A DNA stretch of 64,000 nt from Streptomyces sp. NBC_01445. Its GTDB lineage: Bacteria; Actinomycetota; Actinomycetes; Streptomycetales; Streptomycetaceae. Below the pieces are notes generated by a model. The model made no database searches, had not been told where the DNA came from, and worked only from the letters and a program-made list of their open reading frames with translations. The position numbers and the translations under genes are program-made. The stretch covers positions 5,456,001 to 5,520,000 of the forward strand of contig NZ_CP109485.1 in NCBI RefSeq assembly GCF_035918235.1, read 5' to 3'. Below are positions 7,238-15,837 of the stretch, piece by piece (within the stretch, counting starts at the first letter, position 1; every line of letters starts with the position of its first letter).

Positions 7238-8715
7238 GCGGACGGCGGCAGCCGCGCAGCCTGCGCAAGCGGCTCGTCATCACGGCTGTCGCGCTGATCG
7301 CCCTGGTGTGCGCGGTCATCGGAACGGTGACCACCATCTCGCTGCACACCTATCTGTACGGCCAGCTCGACAAGCAGGTGCGCGGCGCGGTCGTCCAGTC
7401 CACCGGCGGACCCGGTCCGGAGCGGCAGGCGCAGAACCTGAACTTTCTCGCCGGCCCGAGCAGGCCGGGCACCATCGGCGCCCTCGTCGAGTCCGACGGA
7501 AGCGTCACCGAGGCCGCGCAGAGCGTCGCCGACCGGGACAACCCGGTCGTTCCGCTGACGCACGCGCAGATCACCGCGCTGGAGAGCGTGCCGCAGGACG
7601 GGGGGACGCACAGCGTCAGCGTGCCCGGACTCGGCGACTACCGGATCTCCTCGAAGCCGGGCGGCAACACCATGGTCGGCCTGCCCGAGACCGAGGTGCA
7701 GGACACCCTCAGCACCCTCATCGTCGTCGAGGTCAGCGTCACCGCGGCCGGTCTCGTCGCCGCGTCCCTCGCCGGCGCCGCCATGGTCGGCGTAGCCCTG
7801 CGGCCCCTGCGCCGCGTCGCGTCCACCGCGACCCGCGTCTCCGAACTCCCCCTGCACAGCGGCGAAGTGGCCCTCCACGAACGGGTCCCCGACACCGAGG
7901 CCGACCCGCGCACCGAGGTCGGCCAGGTCGGCGCCGCCCTCAACCGCATGCTCGACCATGTGAACGGAGCGCTGGAGGCGCGCCAGCAGAGCGAGACGCG
8001 CGTCCGCCAGTTCGTCGCGGACGCCAGCCATGAGCTGCGTACCCCCCTCGCCTCGATCCGCGGATACGCCGAACTCACCCGGCGCGGCCGCGAGGAGACC
8101 GGGCCCGACACCCGGCACGCGCTGGGGCGTATCGAGTCCGAGGCCCACCGCATGACCGGACTCGTCGAGGATCTGCTGCTGCTCGCGCGGCTCGACTCCG
8201 GCCGCCCCCTGTCGTACGAGGCGACCGACCTGTCACCGCTGGTCGTGGACGCGCTGAGCGATGCCCGCGCGGCGGGCCAGGACCACGCGTGGCGGCTCGA
8301 ACTGCCCGACGACCCCGCCCTCGTGCTCGCCGACGGGCAGCGCATCCATCAGGTGCTCGTGAACCTCCTGGCCAACGCCCGTACGCACACGCCGCCGGGC
8401 ACCACCGTGACCGCGCGCGTGCACCGGCACGGGCCGTGGGTCTGCCTGGACGTGCAGGACAACGGACCGGGCATCCCGCCCGAGCTGCTCCCGCACGTCT
8501 TCGAGCGGTTCGCGCGCGGCGACACCTCACGCTCCCGGGCCCACGGCTCGACCGGTCTCGGCCTCGCCATCGTGCAGGCCGTCGCGGCCGCGCACGGCGG
8601 CGCGGTGACCGTCGACAGCGTGCCCGGCCGGACCGTTTTCACCGTCCATCTGCCGGCCTGTGGCGAACCCGTCACGCACTCACAGGCGGGCCACAGTCTC
8701 ACCACACCGGCCTGA
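7234..8715 (+). CDS. Two-component sensor histidine kinase
   Basis: The product has 493 residues. A first membrane helix (about 15-38) is followed by an extracellular sensor region of roughly 125 residues and a second helix (about 165-188). Then come a HAMP linker (about 190-245), the dimerisation helix with His266 in DASHELRTPLASIRGYAEL, and the ATPase domain with N box (NLLANARTHT), DNGPGIP and GSTGLGLAI. All kinase motifs are intact. The extracellular part has no known ligand fold I can name. Translation is coupled to the regulator gene upstream by an ATGA overlap. Confidence 0.95.
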   Translation: MSGRRQPRSLRKRLVITAVALIALVCAVIGTVTTISLHTYLYGQLDKQVRGAVVQSTGGPGPERQAQNLNFLAGPSRPGTIGALVESDGSVTEAAQSVADRDNPVVPLTHAQITALESVPQDGGTHSVSVPGLGDYRISSKPGGNTMVGLPETEVQDTLSTLIVVEVSVTAAGLVAASLAGAAMVGVALRPLRRVASTATRVSELPLHSGEVALHERVPDTEADPRTEVGQVGAALNRMLDHVNGALEARQQSETRVRQFVADASHELRTPLASIRGYAELTRRGREETGPDTRHALGRIESEAHRMTGLVEDLLLLARLDSGRPLSYEATDLSPLVVDALSDARAAGQDHAWRLELPDDPALVLADGQRIHQVLVNLLANARTHTPPGTTVTARVHRHGPWVCLDVQDNGPGIPPELLPHVFERFARGDTSRSRAHGSTGLGLAIVQAVAAAHGGAVTVDSVPGRTVFTVHLPACGEPVTHSQAGHSLTTPA

Positions 8716-8741
8716 CAGGGCAGTTGGCGAATGTCGGTGTC

Positions 8742-10079
8742 ATGCGAACCGATTCTTCTCCGGGCACCGACCCCTCCCTGGGGGTGCTGCCGGCACGGGA
8801 GCACCTCCCGGCCGGCGTGGGCGATGCACCGGTTCTGGACGTAGTGATCCCGGTCTACAACGAGGAGCGGGACCTCGGTCCCTGCGTGCGCAGGCTGCAC
8901 CGGCACCTCGTCGGGACCTTCCCCTACCGCTTCCGCATCACGATCGCGGACAACGCGTCCACCGACGCGACCCCGGACGTCGCCGCCTCCCTAGCGGCCG
9001 CGCTCCCCGAGGTCCGGCACGCCCGCCTGGAGCAGAAGGGCCGCGGGCGCGCCCTGCGCACCGTCTGGTCCGCGTCCGACGCGCCCGTCCTCGCCTACAT
9101 GGACGTCGACCTGTCCACCGACCTCAACGCGCTGCTCCCGCTGGTCGCGCCGCTCATCTCGGGCCACTCGGACCTGGCGATCGGCTCGCGCCTCGCGCGC
9201 AGTTCACGTGTCGTGCGCGGGCCGAAGCGCGAGTTCATCTCGCGTGCCTACAACCTGATCCTGCGCGGCTCCCTCCAGGCCCGCTTCTCCGACGCCCAGT
9301 GCGGCTTCAAGGCGATCCGGCGCGATGTGGCGCGGGTCCTGCTGCCGCTCGTCGAGGACACCGGCTGGTTCTTCGACACCGAGATGCTCGTCCTCGCCGA
9401 GCGGGCCGGGCTGCGCATCCACGAGGTGCCGGTCGACTGGGTCGACGACCCGGACTCGACGGTGCACATCGTGAAGACGGCCACGGACGACCTCAAGGGC
9501 GTGTGGCGCGTGGGCCGGGCGCTCGCGGTCGGCGCGCTCCCCCTGGACCGGCTCGCCCGCCCCTTCGGCGACGACCCGCGCGACCGCCAGGTCCAGGGCG
9601 TGCCCCGGGGACTGGCCCGCCAACTGGTCGGCTTCTGCGTCGTGGGCGCCCTGTCGACCCTCGTCTATCTGCTCCTCTACTCCGGATTCCGTACGTTCAC
9701 GGGGTCGCAGGTCGCCAACGCGCTGGCCCTGCTCGTCTCGGCCGTCGCCAACACGGCCGCCAACCGGCGCCTCACCTTCGGCGTCCGCGGCCGCGACCGG
9801 GCCGTCCGCCACCAGGCGCAGGGCCTCGTCGTGTTCGCGATCGGGCTCGCCCTGACCAGCGGCTCGCTCGCCGCGCTCGGCGCCGCCTCCGCGGACCCGG
9901 CGCACTCCACGGAACTCGCGGTGCTCGTCGCCGCCAACCTCGCGGCGACGGTGCTGCGCTTCCTGCTCTTCCGGGCCTGGGTGTTCCCCGAGCCGCCCGC
10001 CGCTGCGTCGCTGCCCGTACCCGGTGCGCCGGACGCCTCCCGACCTACGTACGACCACGAACTGAGGACCGGACGATGA
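8742..10079 (+). CDS. GT2 glycosyltransferase with C-terminal GtrA-like membrane domain
   Basis: The product has 445 residues. The N-terminal GT2 domain (about 30-270) shows VVIPVYNEERDLGPCV, the metal-binding YMDVDLSTD, and FFDTEMLVLAERAGLRI, as in DPM1-type polyprenyl-phosphate sugar synthases. The C-terminal 130 residues form four membrane helices of the GtrA type (LARQLVGFCVVGALSTLVYL, then ANRRLTF). Such a protein makes a polyprenyl-linked sugar at the inner leaflet and may also flip it. The gene begins 26 bases after the kinase gene and overlaps the next gene (GT39) by ATGA. Synthesis of a lipid-linked sugar here and its use by GT39 is an attractive two-step pathway. Confidence 0.9.
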   Translation: MRTDSSPGTDPSLGVLPAREHLPAGVGDAPVLDVVIPVYNEERDLGPCVRRLHRHLVGTFPYRFRITIADNASTDATPDVAASLAAALPEVRHARLEQKGRGRALRTVWSASDAPVLAYMDVDLSTDLNALLPLVAPLISGHSDLAIGSRLARSSRVVRGPKREFISRAYNLILRGSLQARFSDAQCGFKAIRRDVARVLLPLVEDTGWFFDTEMLVLAERAGLRIHEVPVDWVDDPDSTVHIVKTATDDLKGVWRVGRALAVGALPLDRLARPFGDDPRDRQVQGVPRGLARQLVGFCVVGALSTLVYLLLYSGFRTFTGSQVANALALLVSAVANTAANRRLTFGVRGRDRAVRHQAQGLVVFAIGLALTSGSLAALGAASADPAHSTELAVLVAANLAATVLRFLLFRAWVFPEPPAAASLPVPGAPDASRPTYDHELRTGR

Positions 10080-12283
10080 CCCTGCCCCACCTCCCCGCCG
10101 ACGCACCCGCGCTGCCACCGCCCACGGCCGCACCGGCCGTTCAGGGCCAGGGACACGGCCGCCCCAAGCAGCCCCCGCTCACCCGGGTCTGGCGCGGCCG
10201 GGACGACGACCCGCGCTGGGCGCGCCCCGCGTTCCTCGGTCTGCTGCTCGTCGTGGCGCTCGCCTACCTGTGGAACCTGAGCGCCTCCGGCTACGCCAAC
10301 TCGTTCTACTCCGCGGCCGTGCAGGCCGGGAGCCAGAGCTGGAAGGCGATGTTCTTCGGCTCGCTCGACTCGGCCAATGCCATCACCGTCGACAAGCCCC
10401 CGGCGTCGCTGTGGCCGATGGCGCTCTCGGTGCGGATCTTCGGCCTCAGCTCCTGGGCGATCCTCGTCCCGCAGGTCCTGATGGGCGTGGCGACGGCGGG
10501 CGTCCTGTACGCGGCCGTGCGTCGCCGGTTCAGCGCGGCGGCCGGGCTGCTCACCGTGGTGGCGTTCGCGCTGACGCCCGTCGCCGCCCTGATGTTCCGC
10601 TTCAACAACCCGGACGCCCTGCTGGCGCTCCTGATGACCGTCACGGTCTACTGCGTCCTGCGCGGCATGGAGAACGGCCGGACGAAGTGGCTGGTGTGGG
10701 CGGGCGTCGCCGTCGGCCTCGCGTTCCTCGCGAAGACCCTCCAGGCGTTCCTGATCCTGCCGCCGCTGGCCGTCCTGTACGCGGTGTTCGCGCCGGGCAG
10801 GCCGCTCAAGCGGATCGGACAGCTGCTGCTGTCCGGACTCGCGATGGTCGTCGCGGGCGGCTGGTGGGTCGCGGTCGTGGAGCTGTGGCCCGCGTCCTCG
10901 CGCCCGTACATCGGCGGCTCCCAGAACAACTCGTTCCTTGAACTGACCTTCGGCTACAACGGGCTCGGCCGGATCAACGGCCAGGAGACCGGCAGCGTCG
11001 GCGGCGGTGGCGGAATGGGCGGCGGCGGCAGCCAGTGGGGCGAGACCGGCATCGACCGGATGTTCAACTCCGAGATCGGCAGCCAGATCTCCTGGCTCCT
11101 GCCGGCCGCGCTGTTGCTGCTCATCGCCGGTGTCGTCGTCACATGGAAGGCACGGCGGACCGACACGGCACGCGCCGCGTTCCTCGCGTGGGGCGGCTCG
11201 CTGGTGATGACCATGGTCGTCTTCAGCTTCATGGCCGGGATCTTCCACCAGTACTACACGGTGGCCCTCGCCCCCTACGCGGCCGCGCTCGTCGGCATGG
11301 GCGCGACCGTGCTGTGGGAAGAGCGGGCCAGGTTCACGGCGTCCGCGGCGCTCGGCATCACGGTGGCGGTGACGGCCGTGTGGTCGTACGTCCTGCTGAA
11401 CCGGACGCCCGACTATCTGCCGTGGCTGCGCTGGGTGATCCTCGTCGGCGGCGTCGCCGCGGGCCTCGGCCTGGCCGTCGCGGGCCGGCTGAACCGGCAA
11501 CTGGCGCTCGGCGCCGCCGGTGTGGGTCTCGTGGCCGCACTGGCCGGGCCGACCGCGTACACCATCAGCACGCTCGACACCGGGCACAGCGGGTCGATCG
11601 TGACGGCCGGTCCCGCCGGGGCGAGCATGATGGGCGGCCGGGGCGGGGGCCCCGGTGGCGGTGACGGCGGGATGCGCGGCGGCGGGATGCAGCCGCCTGG
11701 CCAGGGGCAGCAGAACGGCCAGGGCCAGCAGGCCGGCGGCGGGCAGGGCCAGCAGGGTGGCGGCATGGGCCAGCCCCCGGCCGGCGGCATGCCCGGCCAG
11801 GGCCAGAACCAGGGCCAGGGCACCGGAAACGGCAAGCAGCAGGGAACAGGCACCGGCACCCTCCCCGGCGGCGCCCGCACGGGCGAGCGCGGTGGCATGG
11901 GAGGCGGCGGTGGCATGGGCGGCCTCCTCAACGGCGCCCAGGTCAGCGCCAAGGCCAAGGCCCTCGTCGAGAAGAACGCGGACGACTACACCTGGGCCGC
12001 CGCGGCCATCGGCTCGCAGAACGCGGCGAGCTACCAGCTCTCCACCGGGAAGCCCGTCATGGCGATCGGCGGCTTCAACGGCAGTGACCCGTCCCCGACG
12101 CTCGCCCAGTTCAAGAGCTACGTCGAGGACGGGAAGATCCACTACTTCATCGGTGGCGGCATGGGCGGGATGGGCGGCGGCAGCGGCTCCGCCTCGAAGA
12201 TCCAGTCCTGGGTCGAGAAGAACTACACGAAGGTCACCGTGGGCAGCTCGACCTTCTACGACCTGACGAAGCCCAAGAGCTAA
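10076..12283 (+). CDS. GT39-type membrane glycosyltransferase (ArnT/PMT-like) with Gly/Gln-rich extracellular insert
   Basis: The product has 735 residues. The first extracytoplasmic loop has SFYSAAVQAGSQSWKAMFFG and then ITVDKPPASLWPMAL, a form of the catalytic D/E-containing loop of ArnT/PMT enzymes. About ten further membrane helices follow to residue 515. These enzymes move a sugar from a polyprenyl-phosphate carrier to an acceptor outside the membrane. Residues about 515-620 are a low-complexity stretch of Gly, Gln, Met and Pro. The last 110 residues form a soluble domain (ALVEKNADDYTWAAAAIGSQ...) whose YFIGGG...WVEKNYTKV pattern is typical of the C-terminal domain of actinobacterial members. 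Translation is coupled to GT2 by ATGA. Confidence 0.9.
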   Translation: MTLPHLPADAPALPPPTAAPAVQGQGHGRPKQPPLTRVWRGRDDDPRWARPAFLGLLLVVALAYLWNLSASGYANSFYSAAVQAGSQSWKAMFFGSLDSANAITVDKPPASLWPMALSVRIFGLSSWAILVPQVLMGVATAGVLYAAVRRRFSAAAGLLTVVAFALTPVAALMFRFNNPDALLALLMTVTVYCVLRGMENGRTKWLVWAGVAVGLAFLAKTLQAFLILPPLAVLYAVFAPGRPLKRIGQLLLSGLAMVVAGGWWVAVVELWPASSRPYIGGSQNNSFLELTFGYNGLGRINGQETGSVGGGGGMGGGGSQWGETGIDRMFNSEIGSQISWLLPAALLLLIAGVVVTWKARRTDTARAAFLAWGGSLVMTMVVFSFMAGIFHQYYTVALAPYAAALVGMGATVLWEERARFTASAALGITVAVTAVWSYVLLNRTPDYLPWLRWVILVGGVAAGLGLAVAGRLNRQLALGAAGVGLVAALAGPTAYTISTLDTGHSGSIVTAGPAGASMMGGRGGGPGGGDGGMRGGGMQPPGQGQQNGQGQQAGGGQGQQGGGMGQPPAGGMPGQGQNQGQGTGNGKQQGTGTGTLPGGARTGERGGMGGGGGMGGLLNGAQVSAKAKALVEKNADDYTWAAAAIGSQNAASYQLSTGKPVMAIGGFNGSDPSPTLAQFKSYVEDGKIHYFIGGGMGGMGGGSGSASKIQSWVEKNYTKVTVGSSTFYDLTKPKS

Positions 12284-13140
12284 CGGCTCTTGCGCGTCAG
12301 CGCCAGATCGGCGACAACCGGGCGGTGGTCCGAGGCGAGAGTCTCGGCCACCGCCGCGTCGCGTACCCGGACCCCCTCGCCCACGGCGATGTAGTCGATC
12401 CGCTTGACCGGATCCGCCGCCGGGAAGGTGTTCGCCCCCGGGTCGGCGGGCATCAGTTCCTTCCACAGCGGTGCGAGTTCGGGCGCGTCCGGCGCCGCGT
12501 TGAAGTCGCCGAGCAGGATCTGGCGGTCCCTGGGCGACGTACGTTCCGCGGCCATGATCCTGCGCGTGTCGGCGACCTGTGCGGCCCGTACCGAGGGGTC
12601 GGACCGGTAGTCGAGGTGCGTCACGAACACCTGGACCGGCACCCCGCGCACCTTCAGCTCGACCTCCCCGAAGCCGGGCGCGGGCGCAGGGACCGGGTTC
12701 GGGTCCTGCGTCGACAGGCGGGTGATCTCGTGGTTGACGGCGCCGCGGACCGGATACCGGGACAGGACCGCGACCCCGTACTCGCGGCGCGGCCCTCCCT
12801 CCTCGACCGGGTCGAGGCTGTAGATCGGCGCGAACGACACATGCATCCCGAGCCGGTCCGCCAACTCCTCGGCCAGATCCCGGTTCTGGCTGCGGGCGTC
12901 CCAGTGGACGTCGACCTCCTGGAGCCCGATCACATCGGCGTGGAGCGCGCGCAGCGCCGCCTCCTGCCGGTCGAGATCGAAGACGTTGTCCATGCCGGAA
13001 CCGGCGTGGATGTTGTACGTGGCGATGCGCAGCGGGACGGGTGGCGGTCCCCCGGCGGCCTGCGCGGGCGGCGCGGCGGCGAGTCCCCCCAACAGCCCGG
13101 CGGCGAGCAGAACATGCGGTGTGCGGCGGTGCTTGGACAT
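12280..13140 (-). CDS. Secreted endonuclease/exonuclease/phosphatase-family protein
   Basis: The product has 286 residues with a signal peptide ending around AQA (residue 29). The EEP fold follows: RIATYNIHAG, IGLQEVDVHW (catalytic Glu), VFVTHLDYR, ILLGDFNAAP (GDFN motif) and the terminal LASDHRPVVADL (SDH). This fold covers DNases, sphingomyelinase-like enzymes and inositol phosphatases; the substrate is unknown, but the product acts outside the cell. I chose the ATG at 13140 (after GAGGGG); a GTG 12 bases upstream is also open. Its stop codon overlaps the stop codon of the convergent GT39 gene. Confidence 0.92.
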   Translation of the reverse strand: MSKHRRTPHVLLAAGLLGGLAAAPPAQAAGGPPPVPLRIATYNIHAGSGMDNVFDLDRQEAALRALHADVIGLQEVDVHWDARSQNRDLAEELADRLGMHVSFAPIYSLDPVEEGGPRREYGVAVLSRYPVRGAVNHEITRLSTQDPNPVPAPAPGFGEVELKVRGVPVQVFVTHLDYRSDPSVRAAQVADTRRIMAAERTSPRDRQILLGDFNAAPDAPELAPLWKELMPADPGANTFPAADPVKRIDYIAVGEGVRVRDAAVAETLASDHRPVVADLALTRKSR

Positions 13141-13226
13141 CCGACCCCTCACTCATCAGGTTTCAGCGGGAGAACGCTAGCGGGTGTCGGGCGTCGAAAA
13201 GTGACTTGGCCGCCGCGCGGGGACGG

Positions 13227-13265
13227 CTATACGGTGTACGACGTCACTCGACATACACCGTATAG
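13227..13265 (+). promoter_or_regulatory. Perfect 12-bp inverted repeat, likely TetR operator of the MFS-TetR operon
   Basis: CTATACGGTGTA (13227-13238) and TACACCGTATAG (13254-13265) are exact reverse complements separated by 15 bases. The right arm ends at the ribosome binding site AGGGG of the MFS gene (start 13278). Each arm contains TAC-GGT-GTA or its complement, so two repressor dimers could bind. The TetR-type gene of this operon is the obvious candidate for binding. Confidence 0.75.
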
Positions 13266-13277
13266 GGGAATCCGAAC

Positions 13278-14786
13278 ATGACGGCGACGACCGCCGAGAA
13301 CTCAACGGCCGCCACCGGCGGCGGCCACCCGCAGCGCTGGCTGATCCTCGGCGTCATCTGCCTCGCCCAGCTCACCGTGCTGCTCGACAACACCGTCCTG
13401 AACGTGGCGATCCCCTCCCTCACCCGGGAGCTGGACGCCTCGACCTCCGACATCCAGTGGATGATCAACGCGTACTCGCTGGTCCAGTCGGGTCTGTTGC
13501 TCACCGCGGGCAGCTCCGCCGACCGCTACGGGCGCAAGAAGATGCTCGCGGCCGGGCTCGTCCTGTTCGGCGCCGGATCGCTGGTCGCCGGCCTCGCCCA
13601 GTCCACCGGGCAGTTGATCGCCGCGCGCGCCGGCATGGGCATCGGTGGCGCGCTCCTGATGACCACCACGCTCGCCGTCGTCGTGCAGATCTTCGACGAC
13701 AAGGAGCGGGTCAGGGCGATCGGACTGTGGGCCACCGTGAACTCCCTCGGCTTCGCCGCGGGCCCGCTCATCGGCGGCGTCATGCTCGACCACTTCTGGT
13801 GGGGCGCGATCTTCCTCATCAACATCCCGGTCGCGGTGATCGGCCTGATCGCGGTCATCGCGCTTGTCCCCGAGTCGAAGAACCCGCTCGGCGACCGCCC
13901 CGACCTGGTCGGCGCGCTCCTGTCCACGGTCGGTATGACGGGCGTGGTCTACGCGATCATCTCGGGCCCGCAGCACGGCTGGACGTCCGCGCACGTCGGT
14001 ATCTCCGCGCTGGTCGGCCTCGTGGTCCTGGGCGCGTTCGTCGTGTGGGAGCTGCGCATCCCGTATCCGATGCTGGACATGCACTTCTTCCGCAACCAGC
14101 AGTTCACCGGCGCCGTCGCCGGCGCGATCCTGGTCGCCTTCGGCATGGGCGGCTCGCTCTTCCTGCTCACCCAGCACCTCCAGTTCGTGCTCGGCTACGG
14201 GGCCCTGGAGGCCGGTCTGCGCACGGCGCCGATGGCCCTGACGGTCGTCGTCCTCAACCTCACCGGCGTCGGTGCGCGCATCCTGCCGAAGCTCGGCACC
14301 CCCGCGACCATCGCCACCGGCATGTCGTGCCTCGCGGCCGGTCTCGCGGCGATCGCCCTGCTCGGCGGGGACTCGTACGGGGGCATGCTGCTCGGCCTCG
14401 TCGTGATGGGCGCGGGCATCTCCATCGCCATGCCCGCCATGGCGAACGCCATCATGAGCGCGATCCCGCCGGAGAAGGCGGGCGTCGGCGCCGGAGTCAA
14501 CGGCACGCTCGCCGAGTTCGGCAACGGTCTCGGCGTGGCCGTCCTCGGCGCCGTGCTGAACTCCCGGTTCGCCGCGCTCGTATCCGTCTCCGCGGCCTCG
14601 CTCCCGGCGGCGCTCGCCGCGGCGAAGTCGGGGGCGGAGCGGGAGCGGATCGCCGACGCGTTCGCTTCGGGTCTGGAGACCAGCCAGCTGGTCGGCGCGG
14701 TCGCCGTGCTCGTGGGCGGCCTGCTGGCCGCGGCGTTGCTCAGGAGGGCGGAGCGGGCAGACTCAGCGGTGAAGGCCGCGGCGTAG
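13278..14786 (+). CDS. MFS drug transporter, DHA2 (14-helix) family
   Basis: The product has 502 residues with 14 predicted membrane helices. Typical motifs are LDNTVLNVAIPSLTRELDAS (motif D1/C region), the motif A loop SADRYGRKKMLAAG, and LWATVNSLGFAAGPLIGGVM (antiporter motif C). It probably exports a hydrophobic drug or a self-made metabolite by proton antiport. It is followed after 88 bases by a tetR-type gene read in the same direction and preceded by a perfect inverted-repeat operator, so it should be repressed until the regulator binds a ligand. Confidence 0.92.
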   Translation: MTATTAENSTAATGGGHPQRWLILGVICLAQLTVLLDNTVLNVAIPSLTRELDASTSDIQWMINAYSLVQSGLLLTAGSSADRYGRKKMLAAGLVLFGAGSLVAGLAQSTGQLIAARAGMGIGGALLMTTTLAVVVQIFDDKERVRAIGLWATVNSLGFAAGPLIGGVMLDHFWWGAIFLINIPVAVIGLIAVIALVPESKNPLGDRPDLVGALLSTVGMTGVVYAIISGPQHGWTSAHVGISALVGLVVLGAFVVWELRIPYPMLDMHFFRNQQFTGAVAGAILVAFGMGGSLFLLTQHLQFVLGYGALEAGLRTAPMALTVVVLNLTGVGARILPKLGTPATIATGMSCLAAGLAAIALLGGDSYGGMLLGLVVMGAGISIAMPAMANAIMSAIPPEKAGVGAGVNGTLAEFGNGLGVAVLGAVLNSRFAALVSVSAASLPAALAAAKSGAERERIADAFASGLETSQLVGAVAVLVGGLLAAALLRRAERADSAVKAAA

Positions 14787-14874
14787 CTGCACATAGCATC
14801 GGTGGCAGCGGACCGGGCCGTTCCGGTCCGCTGCCGGAACCGGGGCCGGTACGAGGACTTTGGGAAGGTGCGCC

Positions 14875-15660
14875 ATGGCGAAGGCAGCCGACCGCGCGGG
14901 GCGTCCGGCGCGGACGAGCGTCTGGCTGGAGGGCAAGACGCCGCGTACCCGCAGGAGCGAGGCGCCCAGCACGCTCGACCGGGAGCGGATCACTGCGGCC
15001 ACGGTGAGACTCCTCGACGCGGAGGGCCTCGCCAAGTTCTCGATGCGGCGCCTCGCGGCCGAGCTCGGCGTGACCGCGATGTCCGTCTACTGGTACGTCG
15101 ACACCAAGGACGACCTCCTGGAGCTGGCCCTCGACCGCGTCTTCGGCGAGATGGAACTGCCCGAGCCCGCGGCGCCCGACGGCGACTGGCGCACCCCGCT
15201 GAGGCAGCTCGCCGGGGTGTACCGCGCGAGCCTGGTCCGCCACCCCTGGACCTCCCCGCTGACGGGTCATTTCCTCAACATCGGCCCGCACTCGCTGGCG
15301 TTCTCGCGCCAGGTGCAGCGCATCATCGAGGACACCGGCCTCACCCTGCAGGGCCAGCGGGGCGCGATCGCCGCCGTCTTCCAGTTCGTGTACGGGTACG
15401 GGACCATCGAGGGCCACTTCGTGCAGCGCTGCGCGGATGCCGGGATGACCCAGGACGAGTACTACCACCACGCGATGGGCGCCTTCGGCGAACTGGCCCC
15501 GGAAATGGCCGAGGACTACGAGAACGCGCGGGTGCTGATGGCGGGCACCGAGGGGCACAAGGTGGAGGACATCCGCGAGGCCGACTTCCAGATCGCGCTC
15601 GATCTGCTGGTGGCGGGCATCGACACGATGGTCGCGGCCCAGCGGAATGCCTCCGGCTAG
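14875..15660 (+). CDS. TetR-family transcriptional regulator (TetR_C-type ligand domain)
   Basis: The product has 261 residues. The N-terminal helix-turn-helix is LDRERITAATVRLLDAEGLA followed by KFSMRRLAAELGVTAMSVYWYVDTKDDLLELALD, the form seen in TetR itself. The C-terminal half resembles the tetracycline-repressor-type domain (PF02909) with its FGYGTIEGHF-like helix. ATG at 14875 follows GGGAAGG. It is most likely the local repressor of the MFS exporter through the inverted repeat at 13227-13265. The ligand is unknown. Directly after its stop codon lies the first copy of a 96-bp direct repeat. Confidence 0.92.
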   Translation: MAKAADRAGRPARTSVWLEGKTPRTRRSEAPSTLDRERITAATVRLLDAEGLAKFSMRRLAAELGVTAMSVYWYVDTKDDLLELALDRVFGEMELPEPAAPDGDWRTPLRQLAGVYRASLVRHPWTSPLTGHFLNIGPHSLAFSRQVQRIIEDTGLTLQGQRGAIAAVFQFVYGYGTIEGHFVQRCADAGMTQDEYYHHAMGAFGELAPEMAEDYENARVLMAGTEGHKVEDIREADFQIALDLLVAGIDTMVAAQRNASG

Positions 15661-15668
15661 AACCTCAC

Positions 15669-15764
15669 GCGAGATGCGCCGGGAATCCGCCGGTCGCCAC
15701 GGGTCCCCATCGCTGCGGTGTGATCCGGATGATGGACTTGCCCTGCTTGAGCATCGCGGCGCGG
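15669..15764. repeat. 96-bp direct repeat, copy A (detached duplicate of the 3' end of the PPOX gene)
   Basis: The segment is identical to 15851-15946. Read on the minus strand it encodes the same C-terminal tail (about 31 codons, ending GGFPAHLA) and is followed at once by an in-frame TGA. It is separated from copy B by 86 bases. Confidence 0.95.
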
Positions 15765-15837
15765 GCCCCTTTTTTTTGCGTCCCTCGCGCTGCTTCGCAG
15801 GCTTCGGGACGCTGCGTCGGACTCCGTCCGTCGGCTT

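Noticed and set aside
11630..11930. GGC/CAG-rich tract in the GT39 gene considered as an assembly artefact or repeat element
   Set aside because: The frame stays open and encodes a Gly/Gln/Met-rich segment before a well-formed C-terminal domain, a pattern known for actinobacterial GT39 proteins.
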